Source: Butyriboletus loyo (Eukaryota > Basidiomycota > Agaricomycetes > Boletales > Boletaceae). Taken from it: a DNA stretch of 64,000 bases. The translations under genes were made by a program, and so were the position numbers. Position 1 is the stretch's first letter. The number at the start of each line of letters is the position of its first letter. The notes under the pieces are model-generated. The model was not told where the DNA came from and did no database searches. It saw only the letters and a program-made list of their open reading frames with translations. The stretch is from NCBI GenBank assembly GCA_038093515.1, contig JBBPSI010000095.1:1-64000 (forward strand). Reading direction: 5' to 3'. Of this stretch, positions 20,087 through 31,383 are shown one piece after another.

Positions 20087-23000
20087 CTGTGAATGACGTC
20101 AGACACGAGTAGGTTCACTGAAGACGGACAGAACCGTCCAGACGGTGTGCGGTGAAGAGAAAAAAAAAAAAAGAGAGAGGGTGGGGTTTTGATAGTGCGC
20201 GTTTTGAAATGTCAAACGTGCAATCTCCTCCGATAGCCATCCTTCCGAGATCTCGATCGCCGAATCGGCATATAAGCGACGCCCGCTTTCAAATTGTCCA
20301 GATCCCGCTTCCGATCACATGTGCCTTGCGGCGACACACTTTTGGCTTGTATTTTACTGCCTCTGCTGTGCGGATCCGCGCCGGCCTAGAATTTCCTTAT
20401 CGCGCTTCTTCTTCTTGGGAGTTTCCATCACACGGCGGTTCGTCATCTAGACCTGCCGCCGCATCAGATCTGCCTCCCAGATATGCGCCTCGTATTCTCT
20501 TCTTCCTCCTTCCTTTATCTCTTCCCGTCGCCTTGGCTTCCTACGAACGTCCACCCATCGTCATGACGTCTTCCCCGAACGCCAGTCCTATCGCCCCGCT
20601 CTCGAAACTGCTCGAGGCTGGAAATCCCTACATGCGCCCCAAACGACGGCGGTGGGCGCAGCTCCACTTGCCTCGGCATCATCGAGTCGAGAAAAGTCGA
20701 AACCACCTCCCACGATCATTAGGCTCTCTTTTTCCGTTGCTAGCCACGTTTGCTCCCTAGATAACGTACTGCCAATCTCATCATCCACCGTGCTCTTTCA
20801 AGGTGTGCACTTGGAAGTCGTATCTCTCCCTGAGCAGCACACGCACACCTTCTGCGGTTGCCTTGCCACCCTGCACCACTCATTCCTTTCCTGATTGCAA
20901 TTCGTCATCCTCTACCAGACCACGAATCTCGTGCTCGCATACATAGTGCACGCGCCCCGTTAACCATATTGCAAATATGACACATACGTACTCCATTCTT
21001 GCACGATCTACAAATTGCCACACGTGAGCGATCGATGATGTGCGCTCACAGCAAGTCTTGATGGGGCATTACATTGCTCACGTGCAGTCATCATCAATAT
21101 CTCTTCACAGGATAGAAGTCTACGCGACTATCAAGTCTCTCTCTTTCTTTGCGCTCGATCGGAAAGGGAATTCCTGCGAATCCTGCGATGACGATTCCAG
21201 GTCATGGGGCGTTTTCGATAAAATGATTTTGCGTATATCCGCATAAACATCAAGAGCGGGCCCGACGCACATTGCCGGTGTTCCCCTCGATAGGGGCATA
21301 CGCAAAGGATAAATCAGTCGACAGGGTGACCGGTGATTACCGACAGAATGCAGCAAAACGTCTACCATACTAGCCTCGTAGTCAATATTTGATAAAATAT
21401 TTTTGACTCAGCGTTACTCCATAAGTACCCGCCCGCTCAGTCGCCTCTTGGGATTTGAGAAACGGACGTAGATGGGGGGGGGGACCGCAACTCGAATTTG
21501 AAAACAGACAATTTCTTTTGAAACATCATGTGGCATCAAAGGATGGGGATGGAAACGTAGATGTGACGGTTCTCTGCAACCGGAATGGTTAGATGGAGAA
21601 AGGGGTATGCTGCCTTTGTTTTATGATCGAGTCGCCAATATCATCCCTCTTACCCCACACGGGACATAAATCGGAATATAAGAAAAGGAACGTCCGTGCT
21701 GGAGAACGTTCCGGTCCGTAGATAGCACATACTGATAGTCTACGACATTTCCTTTTTTGGTAACTGCGCTGGCCGCTCGTTCCTTACGCTTTCCTCCTGT
21801 ATATTCGACTGAAGGACTCGATTTAGATCGTGTTTCCGCACAGTCCGCACCGGGTAGATGGAATGATAAGGTGCATCGCATCCTCCGTACGTGACCCAAC
21901 GTTCTTTGACAGTTCTGCTTATCAAAGCACGTCTTGCGGTCTCCTTTGTTTTAGATTATTTCTTCCTTTTGTTGTTTCGGGCCCCTCGAAACCGACATAC
22001 TTACTCCATTCGGTGGCGCCCAAGACGTCCCATCACTCGGCGCCAACGGGCCGCGTTGTCATTGGAGTTTTACGTAGCCACAATGGAGCGAGCCTTTCGC
22101 ATGGAAGGATCTACGTACCTGAGAGTTGGAGTTGTGGGAGACCATCGCTTGGTCGGGCTCATGGTTCACCCGGGCCTAAAATTGAGGTCGAGGTCGCGTC
22201 TCAGCTAGCCATGCTTGACTGCAGTGGCACTATGTAAAAAAAAAACGGACAGGGACGCTCGACTGAGTCAAGGTCAAGGACATACATATGTTGTATCGCT
22301 GCGCTACTGTCCCTTTCGGTGGTTATGTGGCCGAGGTGTGTTCCAGGAACGCGTCCAGACAGCCACCGAGATTATTATTATATATCATTCCTTGTTATCT
22401 CCTCTCGCCCGACGTGGTCAGCATCTGATTCAAGTAAGTAGTTCCTTCCTGTGGTTATTGAAACATGCCCTAATAAGTCGACGCTGACCTTGCGATCGTT
22501 TTAGCGCGGTGTGACAAGAGCCATATCAAGTTTAAGTAGGTCAAGATAAGATAGCTACCGTCGTTCGAGGCAGGGTCCCTCGAATTTTACTCCGCCCCCT
22601 GTATAGACACAGCCCACGGACTCGGGGTCTGGAACCGACTTTTTTCCGTCGCGGCACTTGCCGGTCGAGGCCGTCGGAGGCACTAGTACCGCCATCGGTG
22701 CACAGTTCTTCCACTCTACTACTTCGACGACTCCCTTTAGGCTCCAGAGTCAGTCCATTTCCTGTGCCCAATGCGGCCACACGATTCTGGATTCTGGTCG
22801 CGATTTCTTTTCCCACGTTCGTGTGGCCAGTGTGATTCTAGATCCGTTATCATGGCCGACTTTCCAGTGTGTTTCAGATTCTTTACAACCCTCCAAGTCT
22901 TGGGGGGGTGAATTTTGATCTCGACGATTCACCCGATCCCCGTGTTCGTCGTTCCAGTCCGTCACGTATTCGAGAACGTCTATTCCGATCATCGAAGATC

Positions 23001-23940
23001 CCCCGACACGGCAGGACGATATGCAGATCCGAAGGCGAACACGCGAAACACACGATGACGACGTATTCTTGTCGATCGAACAAGGTAGTGAATCAGGCAC
23101 ACCCTCAGCGTCAAAGGCATGCCGCAGTGCATATAATTTCCAAAATGTTTCAGAGGAAAATGTTTGGCTGGGAGTCTTTTTTCATCGGTGTTGACGTCGA
23201 AGCTTCAAGGTGACATGTGGCATAAGGTCTGGTCAGAGGGATAAAGTGCCCACGAATTCCTTACGGGCGTTTTCTTCTTCTTTTTCTTTTTCTGACGAGT
23301 TCTATTTAAAGACACACAAGTACTCTCAAACGCACGTCGATGTCAAGTTGTCAATTTAGTGGATCGATCGAGCATACGATCGGGTCACAAGTGTCATCGT
23401 TCACAAAGCCACTACAGCTGCGACGTGTCTGACGCCAACAGCTTTTCAAATCGCCCGTCGTCCATGTCTCAAAGTCATTTGCCCACAGTGGCCAAGTGTA
23501 CACTGGCTATACAAATGATATTTGCTTGAACGATCTTGCACGTTTATCGGTCTATGATCTTATTCAGGACCCTCCCCACGATGTTGGGTCGTGTAACAGT
23601 GTCGCCCCATCTATGATCATCCTCTCGTTTTATCTGATCGAGCGTCCTATTCCCTGCCTTGTATAGGAGTGCCTTGGGTGAATACCTCTCCCAACGGGCA
23701 ATGTTGCGACGCCATGGGATGAATGTGACCGACGCAAAGTTCAAACGTTCAAGTTCGTGGCGGCATCTGCAAACATAGCCGACCCATCATCTAATCAGAA
23801 CTCTCAAATAACCTACGGTAGAGCAGTCAAGCGATAACGTTACGCTATGCCTTTGCAGACGCGCATCGCATTCTGCCATTACGTAGGCCACGTTACAAGT
23901 CATGAATGTTTGATCGTTCAGGGTCATGATGCCTGAACAA
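20087..23940. other. Long region without a recognised gene
   Basis: A plus-strand ORF (20,152-20,760) includes MTSSPNASPIAPLSKLLEAG, which could be the start of a gene near 20,563, but I find no credible continuation. ORFs at 21,830-22,237 and 22,658-22,918 (the latter with CAQCGHTI) and 22,869-23,213 are isolated and unrecognised. Parts may be exons of a rapidly evolving gene. The DNA does not match the repeat families at either side. Confidence 0.3.
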
Positions 23941-23989
23941 GCCTGAGGCACCTTGACCACGTCGATGATCGATGCATCTGTTCATTGTC

Positions 23990-25800
23990 TCCTCGTTCTC
24001 ATTCTTGGTGGTGTGCTGGTCGTATGGAGGAGAAACGCGTGTCATATAATGCTCCCCAGCGTGCAATGCAGTATAACAGACTCGGATGGACTTGAGCTGC
24101 TCCGAGAAAGAAAGCGTGATGGTCGGTACATAATCCCTCGGTCGAGAGAATACGTATACTTGGAACCACAGATACGGACAATGCCGATCACGTCACTCAG
24201 CGGGTCAGACACCCGCAAACGACAAATGACGACACCAAGATCATTTCTCGGCATGATGTGAGTGAGTGAGTAAAGATAGGAAGAAGGGAAGAAAAAGAAA
24301 GCAGGACAGAAAAAAAGAGAAAGAAACGTAAGTGACCCACTGGCACTCACGACGAGCATCCCTGACGATAGCCCATCAGTATAAGTATCATGGCTTCCGT
24401 CATCTGTAAAAAAAATCAATTGCATCATTGCCGTTGCAAAACGACATCGACGTAACCGAGGGAGCCTCGGTGGTACTGAGGGAGTGATATTTTGATAAGG
24501 GAAGCGGAGCGTTTTGTACGGTGAGAGAAACCCGCATGCGCACGCTTTAATAAAGAAGGGTCTTCACTCAATGGCCAGCGTAACATTCATTTGGGCATAG
24601 ATAAGCAATGAGATTGAACGTGCGACCGGAACGGCCTATCTCGCATCGCGTTCAAGCGATGATAAGCAAGTACGTGCGACTCCGGTGCGAGCGCCGAGTG
24701 GGAGAGCAACCCAGCTTGGCGACGATTAGAGATTTACCCTGACATCGTTTGCAGGGGTAACATGTAAAAAGAACCCGGGAACAGTGGAGACGATGGTTAC
24801 TCTGCCGATTACTCTCAGATACGGTTGCATGTCAGTCTTCCAGAATTCCGCGTGAGTGTGAGTGTATCGTTGGAAACTGGAACGAGTGAGATAAGAGCTA
24901 GCAAAGTGGGCGGGGGAATCTTTCAATCGGATTGACGTATGGATTCCGCAGGAGCCAAAAGCTGGGACGATGGCGGTCTCTGTGCAGAGAATAATCTTCC
25001 GGATTGTTTGTTGTTGATAACATGATAGAATGGCGTGATAGTGACATACCTTCTCCCGCACAAACACCTCTTTGATTTGACGACATATATATGTCAACGA
25101 AACTAGACCTTGATGAGATCCATTTATCAAGACTCACGACGGTGGTGTGGGTTAGTTCTTTCCCGCCAGTGCTCCTGATGGGATGGTGACATGTCTGTTA
25201 CACATTATGTCCATACATTCCATGCACGACGCCGCTACTTTAGTAACGCACGGGTAATCAGATGACCACCCGTCGGAAGCAGAAACTGAAATAGCCATAT
25301 GGAAACGTGAGTAACACTGACCAACCTTGGGGCTCGGGATGTTCGGAGCATTTCGAGTCTGCTTGTATTTCGCACGACCATGCAAAAGGAGAGGGTAGAT
25401 TGCATTTGGTTGTCTCACTCACCAGGCTGGCTATGAGTGGTATACATCGTGAGCTGTCAAGATGACACGAAGAAGCTCGACACCTTCCCGCACCCGACCT
25501 TGTTGGTCAATATTGGAAGTCAGGACTCTGATGTCCAAGGGGAGTGAGTCGCGAAGTTGGACTCGGCGTTGCGGGTTGACAACCTGTGGAAGTGAAACGG
25601 CCTGCGAATATCTAGCCGCGCATGCGTTTTTTGTGTGTATGTCTGTAAATAAGTACTTGCGATGAATATCCTCAGATCACAACTTACAAGTCCCAAAATT
25701 TGGCAAAGTAGTATGTGGGACTGGGGATGAGAATGTAGCAAGTCCTCGGCAGCTCCCGAGCTCTGTGTTTAGCTGTATTTGGATCGACTGTATAGTAGAA
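23990..25800 (-). other. Unresolved series of exon-like blocks, minus strand
   Basis: Several blocks are open between good splice signals. One, near 25,790-25,690, reads EDLLHSHPQSHILLCQ up to a GTAAGT donor. A second, at about 25,610-25,450 after 'ttcgcag', includes LRDSLPLDIRVLTSNID and then REGVELLRVILTAHD. A third, near 25,300-25,200, has SASDGWSSDYPCVTK. A fourth, near 24,400-24,350 after 'ttttacag', reads DGSHDTYTDGLSSGMLV. I could not join them into one frame or name a family. The upstream end runs into the eL28 promoter, so the gene may be 5'-truncated. Confidence 0.3.
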
Positions 25801-25849
25801 TCAGCCACATTTGCTCATCGTCTGGCACAACCACCACCCACTCTGCACA

Positions 25850-26710
25850 ATGTCGACCGATCTGCAGTGGCTCCTTCTCCGCGTCCGTATTAGCAGTCTA
25901 GTCACCCTCCAGATTAAATACTGACGAGACCTGACAGAACTACAACTCCTTCCTCGTGAAGAAAGTCCCAGAGGGCCCTATCTTCTCCACCGAACCTGTA
26001 CGTGAAGCCTGTTCTTTTGCGTTCCACCCACCCGACGCGTCTTCGTATCAGGGTAACCTCAGAAACCTCCACTCGCACAAGTACTCCGGTCTTGCCAACG
26101 CAAAGGCAAGGGTACCGATATCATAATGAAATATTGATGCAATGTTTCGCAGACAATCGATATCAATGACTCCCCCACGGGCATCCAAGTTACCGTGAAC
26201 AAGTCCAAAGCGGGGCCCCGTCAAGTCAGTGCTGCACGGACGACGTTCACGATCCGTAACCGTTCTGGCGGCCGTCGTGCATTAGGTGTCGTTGCCGGTC
26301 TCGCAAAGAAGGGTTACCGTCCTGATCTCCGCGCCGTGAGTACTTTTTTTTTTTTTTGGCGGAATTTCCCCTTTTCCCGCTTTGGAGATCGGCCCAAACG
26401 CACTCTCGTTAGAACTCGCTGGAAATGCCTATTCGGTGTATGAAAGTTGAGCGTGGACACGTTTGCAATATCGATGTAGTCCAGCTTTTGGACAGTCTCC
26501 ATCAGGCAATTTTCCTCCCTGTCTACTTTCGTTACAGGGAGGTGCCATCGGCGACTACATTCCCCGTCCTCGATCATCCTGTGGTATAATTTACTGACAG
26601 AGTATGATGGACAGGCTGCCCTCGGCCGCACCTCTACTCTCATTGCTGCTCAAAAAGAAAAGAAGCCTCGTCCACCAAAGAAGGCTCGGGGAAAGAAGGC
26701 CACAGCATGA
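25850..26710 (+). CDS. rpl28: 60S ribosomal protein L28 (eL28)
   Basis: Five exons, all in phase 0 (25,850-25,882; 25,938-25,997; 26,052-26,105; 26,153-26,335; 26,615-26,710), give 141 residues, the usual size. Diagnostic text includes MSTDLQWLLLR, NSFLVKK..IFSTEPGNL, HKYSGLANAKTIDI, RTTFTIRNR, KKGYRPDLRAA and a Lys-rich end. The protein is a structural component of the cytosolic large subunit. Intron 3 appears to use a GC donor (aag|gcaagg); an alternative GT donor six bases on would add Ala-Arg in frame. Intron 4 is long (279 bp) for this genome. About 2 kb downstream is the uS4 gene on the other strand. Confidence 0.93.
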
Positions 26711-26942
26711 CCGTCTCAGCGTGTATATCTAGTATTCTCTTCGCTATGCAGCTTCATGATAAAACGAGCGCTGTTATGCCAGCTAGGCGTATGCTTGTCA
26801 TCCGTTCGTGCTCTGAGCGCGCCGAGATATCTGGGTAGCTTTGGATCGACTGGTACTAATACACACACATGAGTTATATGTACAACATTCACCTCGCAGT
26901 TTGAACACCAATTCTTCAGTTCACACTATGCATCCGACCGAT

Positions 26943-27515
26943 TCAAACAGTTAACACTCTACCTATGGGCTGACCGATCCTACCCGCCGCTCCGAAAGAG
27001 TGCTTCAAGCCCAAGTAATCCTTGGAAGGCATCGTCACATCGAGCTTGTGATACAAGCCCTCCTTGAGTCTGTTCTTGTCACGACCACCATGGCCATGTT
27101 TCTTCTCCTTCTTGGGAGGCTCTTCCTCGTTGTGCGGGGGAGGGTGTGTCTGTGTCTGTACTTGTGCTTGCTCTTCGCCTTCCCCCTGAGCGGCGGGACG
27201 CGGGTAGTCTGGGTTTTCTGCAGAGTGCATGTTCGCGGACGCGGACGTACTGCTGTTTTTTTTTGGGGGGGGATGTCGGTAGGGTGGTACTGTCTCAGTA
27301 GGCTGTTGGGCATCGTCAATATATTAACTTACGGGGCGGTGTGGGGTTTGGGACGTGCGCTGATAGAGAGGCGACGACCGCCGACTCTCACTACCGCGTG
27401 AGGAGACGGCCGTCAGTACGAGTCGTCTGTGTCTCGCGCGGTGGTGTAATACTTACTGGCTGGGGGATGCTGGGCCGACAGAACGTCAGACATGGTGGTG
27501 AGCGTCGAGGGAGGG
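26943..27515 (-). CDS. Hypothetical Lys/Glu/His-rich protein, partly resolved
   Basis: The last exon is clear. After the acceptor at about 27,305 it is open to TGA at 26,943 and encodes a Pro-rich start, a PPKKEKKHGHGGRDKN basic patch and the ordered-looking end GLYHKLDVTMPSKDYLG, HSFGAAGRIGQPIG. Upstream, a block open through SSPLYQRTSQTPHRP ends at a GTAAGT donor near 27,331. A likely first exon begins with ATG at about 27,494 (MSDVLSAQHPPA) before another GTAAGT, but its phase does not match the next block with the splice sites I can see. I recognise no family. It lies between eL28 and uS4. Confidence 0.45.
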
Positions 27516-27813
27516 ACGGGGAGCGGAGTTGTATTGGCGCTGGTCGTGTGACTGCCCAAGATGTAATTCGAATTCAAATCATCCGAAACAACCGGTGCCA
27601 CGTCGCGAAGAGAGCTTGGTTTGCATTACAATGCAGATGAAACCATCCGTACAGTCCATCCATCAAGAGAAGGAACGTCTCGAACGCACAGAAATGTCAG
27701 ACCAATACAGTCATGGTGTCTTTTGGCATATGTCCATAGCATGCAAGGACATCGTGGTGAGGAACGACATGGACATAAAGCCTGGGGTAAGTAGATAAAA
27801 CAAAAGAAAACGT

Positions 27814-28619
27814 TTACTCTTCCTCTTCTTCGTCGCCGCCCTCTTCTCTCTTGGCAGCTGCAGCAGCCCGCTTGCGCTTGACACGACCAGGGCGTCCGCC
27901 TCCGTATGGCGAAGTGAGCGCAAAGTCGATGTGCTTTTGCGAGTCGAGACGAACAACAAATGATGCGACGTTGACAATTTGCTTTCCAACGCTTCAAAGA
28001 GATCACATGAGCATCCTGGTTATACTTTCGGGAATCCCGTCTTACCGAATGTGGCGTTGTCTGATGAGCGTACGAGCGTGGTGGATGCTCTTGGCGAGGT
28101 TGGTCTTGAACACCTGCGTTTGCAGCCGGCGTTCCAAGAAATCCTCGACTTTCAGAGCCAACACGTAATCGAGGCGCATGCGGGACTCGTCCAGCACACC
28201 AATACGGACGAGACGACGGATGAGGGCGTTACCCTCGAAAAGACGCTTGGGATCCTTGTCATCGAGCTTGAGCAGCTCACGAGCGGCACGACGGATTTTG
28301 GAGAGGATGAGACCGATACGCCAGATTTCGCGTTTGTTGCGGAGGCCGTACTCGCCAGCAAGCTAGACCGATAAGAATGTCAGTCTCACAAACGCAATCG
28401 TAGCGAACAGATGTACCTTCAACTCGGCATCGAGACGAGCTGAACCGTATGCACGATGAGGGACCTTGTAACTGTAGTGTTATCAACACGATGGTGAGCA
28501 CACCATGTCCTGCTACGACCTCGAGACTTACGTCTTGCTGTGGTTCCGTGGTGCCCTGCGGTGAAATAATGAGCACGACGTGGGAGTTGTTGGACACGAC
28601 GAGGACAGTACCTAGGCAT
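27814..28619 (-). CDS. rps9: 40S ribosomal protein S9 (uS4)
   Basis: Five exons (28,612-28,619; 28,532-28,555; 28,417-28,471; 28,046-28,362; 27,814-27,991) join to 193 residues, normal for eukaryotic uS4. The product begins [18 protein letters not shown] and continues with [19 protein letters not shown], the S4-like RNA-binding part [16 protein letters not shown] and [15 protein letters not shown], then [33 protein letters not shown] and an acidic tail. It binds 18S rRNA and is needed for small-subunit assembly. The first coding exon is 8 nt and the second 24 nt. It is divergent from eL21, with 202 bp between the two start codons. Confidence 0.95.
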
Positions 28620-28821
28620 TTTTCTTGAGGTCGGACGTGTGTCACTCCACGACCATACTGAGGACGGGAGTGGTGTGTGCGCCACAACTGTATAGTTCCA
28701 TCTAAGCCACCGGAGATACCCGGAGCATCCACTCGACACCAACATCGACAACGCCGACACCGTAAGTTTACCCAAGACTTTCTTCATCGTCGCTGCTGAC
28801 AGCAACCTCGCAGCACTCAAG
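28620..28821. promoter_or_regulatory. Shared divergent promoter, uS4 / eL21
   Basis: Only 202 bp separate the start codons of two ribosomal protein genes transcribed away from each other, so both promoters and 5' leaders must fit here. On the eL21 side a 'ccgtaagttt' at 28,761 and 'ctgacag' ending at 28,802 could bound a 41-bp leader intron. No canonical TATA box is visible, which is common in ribosomal protein promoters. Confidence 0.6.
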
Positions 28822-29468
28822 ATGCCTCACTCATTCGGTTACCGCGCGCGCACGCGCGACATGTTCAAGCGGGGCTTCAAGGGTAAATATCGAGGACTTT
28901 CTCTGCGTGAACTTGGATCCTAACAAACGCATCAGAGCACGGCCCCGTCAAATTGTCGACATACCTCATCAACTACCGTGTCGGCGATATCGTCGACATC
29001 AAGGCCAATGCCGCCCAGCAAAAGGGTATGCCCCACAAATACTACCACGGGTCCGTCCGCTTCATGTATTCCCTTGCTGGATTTTGTGTCTGAATGCTGA
29101 AATCGCAGGCGAACTGGCATCGTCTACAACGTCACACAACACGCCGTCGGTGTCATTGTTTACAAGGTCGTCGGCAACCGGTACATCGAGAAGCGCGTCA
29201 ACCTCCGCGTTGAGCACATCAAGCACTCCAAGTGTCGGCAAGAGTTCTTGGACCGGGTGAAGCGTAACCACGACGCACACGTCGCTGCCAAGGAAAAGGG
29301 CGGTAAGTACTCTGTGTCTGGGTTGGGAACCGTGCATGCTGATGTCGTGCGGTAGAGCGTATCTCGTTGAAGCGCGTGCATGCGCTCCCTCGGGAAGCCC
29401 ATACCGTGTCGGTTGTGGACAACGGACCGCAAACGATGGTGCCTGTACCATACGAGACTACGATTTAA
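28822..29468 (+). CDS. rpl21: 60S ribosomal protein L21 (eL21)
   Basis: Four exons (28,822-28,882; 28,936-29,050; 29,109-29,302; 29,356-29,468) give 160 residues, the expected length. Landmarks are [72 protein letters not shown] and an end at VPYETTI. It is a component of the cytosolic large subunit near the central protuberance. It starts 202 bp from uS4 on the other strand and is followed 161 bp later by the HEL117-like gene on the same strand. Confidence 0.95.
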
Positions 29469-29629
29469 AACGAGATGTGCATTATTTGTCGTACTTTTCT
29501 ATGCTAGCACACCATGCCCATGCAATCATGACTTTCATGTCGCTGAGTTTATTGAAGAGCATGCCTGTATTTGGGCAAAGTCTTGTAGAAACTACACAAC
29601 CAAACAACTTGCTACTCCTCAGCTCGACA

Positions 29630-30761
29630 ATGCCATCCAAGCACACCCGAGACCGTTCAGGATCCCCAGAACGAGACTCTTTCCTCCCTGACGGAATCTC
29701 CACCATCTCGGAGTCCGACTACTTTCTCAAAAACACCGAGTTCAGAGTATGGCTCAAGGACGAAAAAGACAAGGTCTGTCACACCTACGTCTCTGTCCCG
29801 TCAGACACGTTGAGCTCCCCCTTTTCTTTCTGAAATGACAGTACTTTGATGAACTCTCGAGCGAGAGAGCGCGCAGGTGTGCATGCGCTGATCTACCCCT
29901 TCCACCACGGTGCCGTTGACGCGGTAATGACCCCCCCATCACAAACGCTCACAGTTACTTTCGCAAGTTTGTTCGTGCGTGGAACAAAGGGAGACTCCCC
30001 AGTGCGTTTAATTCCCTCGCGCATGTCATATTCATCTTCCTTGACATCTCGTATCACGACAGAGGGGTTGTACCACGACGCAGCTGCGATGGCTGGCTCC
30101 GCAGCCAACCAGACTGCTTACAAGTGGTCGTTTGCTGGTAAGGGCTCGAGGGCAGATGCCAACGCACTGCGTGCCGCACGGGAGGAAGTTGATTCGGCGA
30201 CGTATCACCGTTCGGCGGGCAGCGGTGGTCATGCTCAGAGGACCGTCGGCGATGGCAGTCGCGTTATCGGACCCACCCTCCCATCCGCATCAGACCTCGT
30301 CCTTGCGAGAGAAACCGCATCTGAACACCAAGCCTCTGAACGAGACCTCAAACGGAAACGGGATCGTGCGGAGGCGAAGGAACGTCTGGAAGACACAGTG
30401 GGACCGAAAGAAGTGGGGCGGGAGGGGATGTTGGAGAAGAAACGTGCGCGGAGAGAGAACGATCGTGCGTTTCGGGAGAAGGGGGACGATGGGTATGAAG
30501 CGGACGAATCGACGTTGCTTGGCGGCGGAGATAGTTTCAGAGACCAGTTATGTCTCTGCATGTTTCTCACCACGCTTTGTAACTGACGTCTACGACAGCA
30601 TAGCACGACGAGATGCTTCCCGGAAACGTTTCGAAGAGAAGCGGGCGTCAACACGAGAAGACAAGACCGCGACAGCGCGTGAACGTACCGTCGCAATGCG
30701 CGAGAAAGACAAGGCGACTATGGACATGTTCCAACAGCTTGCTAAACAACGGTTCGGATAG
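29630..30761 (+). CDS. Conserved nuclear-type protein (HEL117-like family in fungal annotation)
   Basis: Five exons (29,630-29,773; 29,842-29,876; 29,955-30,001; 30,063-30,546; 30,599-30,761) join to 290 residues. The N-terminal block ISESDYFLKNTEFRVWLK, KYFDELSSERAR and YFRKFVRAWNKGRLPKGLYH is an ordered, widely conserved helical motif. It is followed by AAMAGSAANQTAYKWSF, the VIGPTLPSASDLVLARE block, a long charged helix (RKRDRAEAKERLEDTVG, GREGMLEKKRARREN) and a C-terminal KATMDMFQQLAKQRFG. I recall relatives annotated as RNA helicase HEL117, but no helicase motif is present, so that name is not functional evidence. It is the intact parent of the pseudo-copies at 34.7, 44.1, 48.8 and 63.4 kb. 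Confidence 0.8.
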
Positions 30762-31383
30762 TCTTACAGCCATTGTACACATTATCGTGAGTACACGCTC
30801 GTGCTATCATCGTATACTGGTAATACACGGCCCATCGCTTACATGGTGTTCTATCCGTGGATGCGACATGCGGTCTCGAGCTTGAACATACTTTGAGCCA
30901 GCGTCGGCAAATAGACACGCCACATACTCTTCTCTTGATACGTGTGTGGTACTACTTTGGCTCGGATACAGTATGACAATGGCACTCTGCTCATATGCCT
31001 ATATGACATGTACACCATTCTTGTGCAAAAGATCGAATACCGAGACGTTGACGTCCTCGCCAAAAGCCGGGACGTCCCACCAGACGCACATCCTCGTCTT
31101 GGAAGATATTTTATAACCATGCAACAGCTTCCAACGCCACGGTGTGATACGAACTCGTAGAACTACACGATGGATGCTCCCGGACTTGCGATCCGATGGA
31201 ATCACTGCGTCTCGTCATGTGCGCCTGGGCGGATACACAACATCCATGCAGGTAACCTGATTGCAAGGGTGGCATGGTCTGATCCTTGCTGATGCTGATC
31301 CACTGTGAGTCTAACAATGTAAACCAAATGAGATCACGCGCACCATTACATGGACCCCCACGACGGAGGGTTCAGATGGATTA
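30762..31383. repeat. 3' flanks of HEL117-like gene and WD40 gene C, duplicated as a block
   Basis: This stretch recurs after each pseudo-copy: 35,336-36,090, 44,666-45,290, 49,313-49,500 and, inverted, 62,730-63,410. On the minus strand at about 31,310-31,200 a conserved frame (DQHQQGSDHATLAI, then LPAWMLCIRPGAHDETQ and a stop) lines up with copy B (9,290-9,185) and the chimera (49,800-49,700). This suggests the WD40 genes have one or two further 3' exons here, although I could not find splice phases that join them. Confidence 0.55.

Noticed and set aside
20152..20760. 202-codon ORF as a gene
   Set aside because: It starts in an A-run beside the CBM21 gene promoter, has no domain, and its composition changes midway; only the MTSSPNASPIAPL part looks possibly coding.
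29630..30761. RNA helicase, as implied by the HEL117 name
   Set aside because: No Walker A, DEAD or motif VI is present; the protein is mostly charged helix.
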